Position numbers and translations under genes: made by a program
Shown here: positions 6,652 through 8,325 of the stretch, piece by piece
How positions within the stretch are numbered: the stretch's first letter is position 1
How the letters are laid out: each line of letters starts with the position of its first letter
The notes under the pieces: generated by a model
What the model was told of the DNA's origin: nothing
The model's database searches: none
Seen by the model: only the letters and a program-made list of their open reading frames with translations
Assembly: GCA_929200485.1 (NCBI GenBank)
Contig: CAKMZU010000078.1
Coordinates: 743-9,067 of the forward strand
Direction: 5' to 3'
Source: an uncultured Gammaproteobacteria bacterium
GTDB lineage: Bacteria > Pseudomonadota > Gammaproteobacteria > Pseudomonadales > DT-91
DNA length: 8,325 bases

Positions 6652-6667
6652 TGTGATCTGCTTGGCA
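6652..6667. promoter_or_regulatory. Possible CRP-like site in the cyclase/lipoprotein spacer
   Basis: TGTGA-N6-TGGCA (6652-6667), flanked on the left by AAAT, matches one half of the CRP consensus TGTGA-N6-TCACA exactly and the other at 3 of 5 bases. It overlaps the predicted start of the cyclase transcript, where binding would repress. One good half-site can arise by chance. Confidence 0.2.
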
Positions 6668-6671
6668 GTCT

Positions 6672-6701
6672 ATCCTAGCTTTCTCTGAGACACAATGCCA
6701 A
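6672..6701 (-). promoter_or_regulatory. Candidate promoter of the adenylate cyclase gene
   Basis: On the minus strand TTGGCA (6701-6696) is followed after 18 nt by TAGGAT (6677-6672), matching consensus at 5 of 6 and 4 of 6 bases. The transcript would start near 6665 and have a leader of about 60 nt. Confidence 0.35.
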
Positions 6702-6722
6702 AATGTCGACCCAGGGGGAGTC

Positions 6723-7253
6723 ATGAAGTTCGTTATATACTTGGTTAGTATTTTGATTGGTGTTTTACTTTTTGGCTGTGAGAAAAAATCGATAACGCCT
6801 TTTGATGGGAAGTGGTCAAGAACGATAAAGGTTCCAAAGACCGTTCAAGGTCGATGCTTTGAGGAAGCCTTAAGGATTGAGGATGATAGCTGGAATTTAG
6901 TTGTCGTTTTACATTCCTCATTTCTTTGTAATCAACCAACGCTTGAACTTCATTACCAGGGTGAAATTGTCAGTGCGACTAAAGACAGTGATAATTGGAA
7001 GCTTGCGATTGAAGATATTGAAATTGTCTCGGTTGTGAATATAACAGGCATGGATAAAGTCATGCTACCATCAAGCGGGGTAAAAAAATTCCATAAAAAA
7101 TACGTTGAGGGAGTTGGAGATACCTTTTCTCAGACGTTGCACTTGGCTAAGCCCAACCTGCTAATGGCCAATTTATACCCTGTCGCTTTAAAAATGGGTA
7201 TTGAAGAGTACCCTAAACCTAATTCGCAGCTGGTTTATCAATTTAATAACTAG
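6723..7253 (+). CDS. Putative lipoprotein of unknown function
   Basis: The 176-residue product begins MKFVIYLVSILIGVLLFGCE, a lipoprotein signal peptide with lipobox L16-F-G-C19. Position +2 after the lipidated Cys is Glu rather than Asp, so Lol-dependent transfer to the outer membrane is expected. The mature part has alternating hydrophobic/polar stretches typical of a beta-rich fold, for example SWNLVVVLHSSF and TLELHYQGEIVSA, and a GKWSR segment at 29-33 that faintly recalls lipocalin-like barrels. C45 and C69 could form a periplasmic disulfide. I do not recognise a family. The start is well supported: a GGGGGAG Shine-Dalgarno ends two bases before the ATG. It is divergent from the cyclase and convergent with greB; no functional link to either is evident. 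Confidence 0.82.
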   Translation: MKFVIYLVSILIGVLLFGCEKKSITPFDGKWSRTIKVPKTVQGRCFEEALRIEDDSWNLVVVLHSSFLCNQPTLELHYQGEIVSATKDSDNWKLAIEDIEIVSVVNITGMDKVMLPSSGVKKFHKKYVEGVGDTFSQTLHLAKPNLLMANLYPVALKMGIEEYPKPNSQLVYQFNN

Positions 7254-7255
7254 TA

Positions 7256-7399
7256 CATCATGTCAAACCGATTGTCGGGTAAGCACTATTCTTATAAACA
7301 CACTTCGACAAGCTCAGTGTGAGCGGTTATCTACTCTCCCGCTCATCCTGAGCCCGTCGGAAGATACCTTACATGCGACAAACCTTTTGACACGGTCTC
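7256..7399. repeat. MITE-like inverted-repeat element between the lipoprotein gene and greB
   Basis: The spacer folds into one long imperfect hairpin. The outer arms are TGTCAAA (7261-7267) and TTTGACA (7386-7392). Further in, TTGTCG...GTAAG on the left is mirrored by the complement of CTTAC...CGACAA on the right. The inner arms, 7303-7326 (CTTCGACAAGCTCAG then TGTGAGCGG) and 7339-7363 (CCGCTCATCCTGAGC then CCGTCGGAAG), pair apart from a few mismatches and one bulge around a 12-nt loop. The inner motif resembles widespread intergenic repeats of the TTCGACAAGCTCAG type. CTAGTA occurs just outside both ends (7250-7255 and 7400-7405) and may be a target-site duplication. No reading frame lies inside. 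The hairpin could also act as a transcription barrier between the convergent genes. Confidence 0.65.
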
Positions 7400-7882
7400 C
7401 TAGTAGCTCTTATCATAATTAATTTCCTCAATTAACCAGTGAGTTTCTTTGGTGGCGGTCTTCACGGTGACTTCATCATCCACTTGTTTTTTTAATAGAA
7501 CTCGAGCCATAGGTGAGTCGATGGAGATTGCGTCTTTGCGCTCAAATATTTCATCGTAGCCCACGATTTGAACCTTGAGCCTCTCGTCAGTATCTAGGTT
7601 AGTAAGACTTACCCAAGCGCCAAAAAATACTTGGCCAAATTGTACCGGAGCGGGGGTGATGACTTTTAGTTGATCAAGCCGTTTTTGTAGATAGCGAATT
7701 CGCTTATCTATCTGCCGTAATTTTGCTTTATTTTCTTTGTAATCTGCATTTTCGCTTCTATCGCCAAGGCTTGCAGCCCAGCTAACTTTTTCAGTGATTT
7801 CAGGGCGCACTTCTCGCCAGAGGTAATGAAGTTCATCCTTAAGCTGTTGATGACCTTTAGGCGTGATAAGCGGTGTTGGCAT
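7400..7882 (-). CDS. greB: Transcription elongation factor GreB
   Basis: The 160-residue product matches E. coli GreB (158 residues). Gre factors enter the RNA polymerase secondary channel and stimulate cleavage of backtracked RNA, rescuing stalled complexes; GreB acts on longer extrusions than GreA. The N-terminal coiled coil (about 8-75) contains LWREVRPEITEKVSWAASLG and the tip GDRSENADY, with acidic D41 and E44 at the positions that coordinate the catalytic magnesium in E. coli. The FKBP-like C-domain keeps VFFGAWVSL (85-93), VGYDEIFERKDAISIDSPMA and RVLLKK. The FGAWV and YDEIFGRKD-type segments and the LWREERPEVT-like start separate GreB from GreA. The ATG at 7882 has a GGAA Shine-Dalgarno at good spacing. 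Its TAG stop lies in a CTAG next to the inverted-repeat element. Confidence 0.96.
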   Translation of the reverse strand: MPTPLITPKGHQQLKDELHYLWREVRPEITEKVSWAASLGDRSENADYKENKAKLRQIDKRIRYLQKRLDQLKVITPAPVQFGQVFFGAWVSLTNLDTDERLKVQIVGYDEIFERKDAISIDSPMARVLLKKQVDDEVTVKTATKETHWLIEEINYDKSY

Positions 7883-8325
7883 ATGAATTTCCGAAAAATA
7901 ATAAAGTTTATCTATTTTTGATGTAATGGGGAAGGTGGGGTGAAAGGGGTGCTAAATGAATGTAAACAGAGCATAGCTTTCTTATGATAGAAAGATATTA
8001 GATACATTCGCTGGTTTTATAAGCTGATGTAGTACTTGACCCTTCGTTATCAGTAATCGACAAAGTTTTTTGAGGTCTTATTTAAGTGGTTAAGGTACCC
8101 TGATAGGTAATGTTGACCGGGGGTGGTTCATTTCGTTGTCAAATATTACCTTCTAAAAAATATTTATATAAAAAAATATATTTTTTCAGTCTGTTCGGTC
8201 GTATTGTTTAAGGTAAATATTAAGAGCTATGTTGTCCTGTTAGGTTTAATGGTTCATGAATGTTTTTCTAATTTTATTACTTGTTGTTTTCGTTTGGTTA
8301 TAAATTGTTGTGGGTGGATGACGCT
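7883..8325. other. Spacer upstream of greB with no supportable gene
   Basis: This 443-base stretch contains the greB leader and otherwise no convincing reading frame on either strand. Visible structures are a CTTTCT/AGAAAG stem (7977-7994), an inverted pair AATATTACCTT (8142-8152) and AAGGTAAATATT (8210-8221), and a perfect 16-bp palindrome of six A, TATA and six T (8171-8186) centred between that pair. TTGTCA (8136-8141) is a good -35-like hexamer but has no well-spaced -10. A short plus-strand frame from ATG 8249 stays open to the window edge, too short to judge. The region probably contains promoters for greB and for a gene beyond the right edge. Confidence 0.4.

Noticed and set aside
6745..6939. 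Minus-strand open frame of 64 codons inside the lipoprotein gene
   Set aside because: It is antisense to a gene with a good ribosome-binding site and lipobox, and shows no features of its own.
7201..7422. Plus-strand open frame of 73 codons across the lipoprotein end and the inverted-repeat element
   Set aside because: It is made largely of repeat sequence and lacks a ribosome-binding site.
8082..8094. Paired TTAAG motifs considered as a PmrA-type box
   Set aside because: The repeats are 8 bases apart start to start, not the roughly 11 expected, and the bases do not match the consensus beyond TTAA.
8249..8325. Plus-strand frame open to the right edge, and a nested 15-residue hydrophobic frame at 8256-8303
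   Set aside because: Both are too short to distinguish from chance; no strong ribosome-binding site or family pattern.
1..8325. CRISPR arrays, tRNA or rRNA genes and transposase genes
   Set aside because: No regularly spaced direct repeats, cloverleaf-like segments, rRNA-like sequence or transposase motifs were seen on either strand.

Overview
The window looks like chromosomal DNA of a low-to-moderate GC gammaproteobacterium. Three genes point there: a PpnN/YgdH nucleosidase, an RdgC recombination-associated protein and a GreB transcript-cleavage factor, all close to their E. coli counterparts in length and motifs. AT-rich spacers, a vir-type type IV secretion operon and a class III adenylate cyclase would fit Legionellales or a similar host-associated lineage. 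That narrower placement is a guess from gene content, not something the sequence proves.

Layout. Positions 1-869 (minus strand) are the head of a P-type (virB-like) type IV secretion operon: virB2 pilin, virB3 and the first 77 codons of virB4, which runs off the left edge. An AT-rich spacer (870-1058) separates it from divergent ppnN (1059-2444, plus). ppnN converges on rdgC (2558-3460, minus) across a spacer with a 13-bp hairpin. A divergent spacer follows, then a glutathione S-transferase-like gene (3657-4304, plus). This converges on an unrecognised 167-residue basic protein (4428-4931, minus). Next come a spacer with a terminator-like hairpin and a membrane-anchored class III adenylate cyclase with a HAMP linker (5175-6602, minus). 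Divergent from the cyclase is a small unrecognised lipoprotein (6723-7253, plus), which converges on greB (7400-7882, minus). The lipoprotein/greB spacer is almost entirely a 130-145 bp inverted-repeat element. The last 443 bases hold no gene I can support.

How the genes fit together. The virB genes form a tight operon (5-nt gap, then a 28-nt overlap) and should make pilus subunit, inner-membrane assembly protein and ATPase. The other genes are mostly single transcription units in alternating directions: nucleotide salvage (ppnN), recombination/DNA binding (rdgC), redox or detoxification (GST), cAMP signalling (cyclase) and transcription elongation (greB). I see no shared pathway among them. 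The main points of interest are the secretion operon starting without virB1 beside core genes, the inverted-repeat element apparently inserted at the shared stop codons of two tail-to-tail genes, the unassigned 167-residue protein, and a possible CRP-like half-conserved site upstream of the cyclase.
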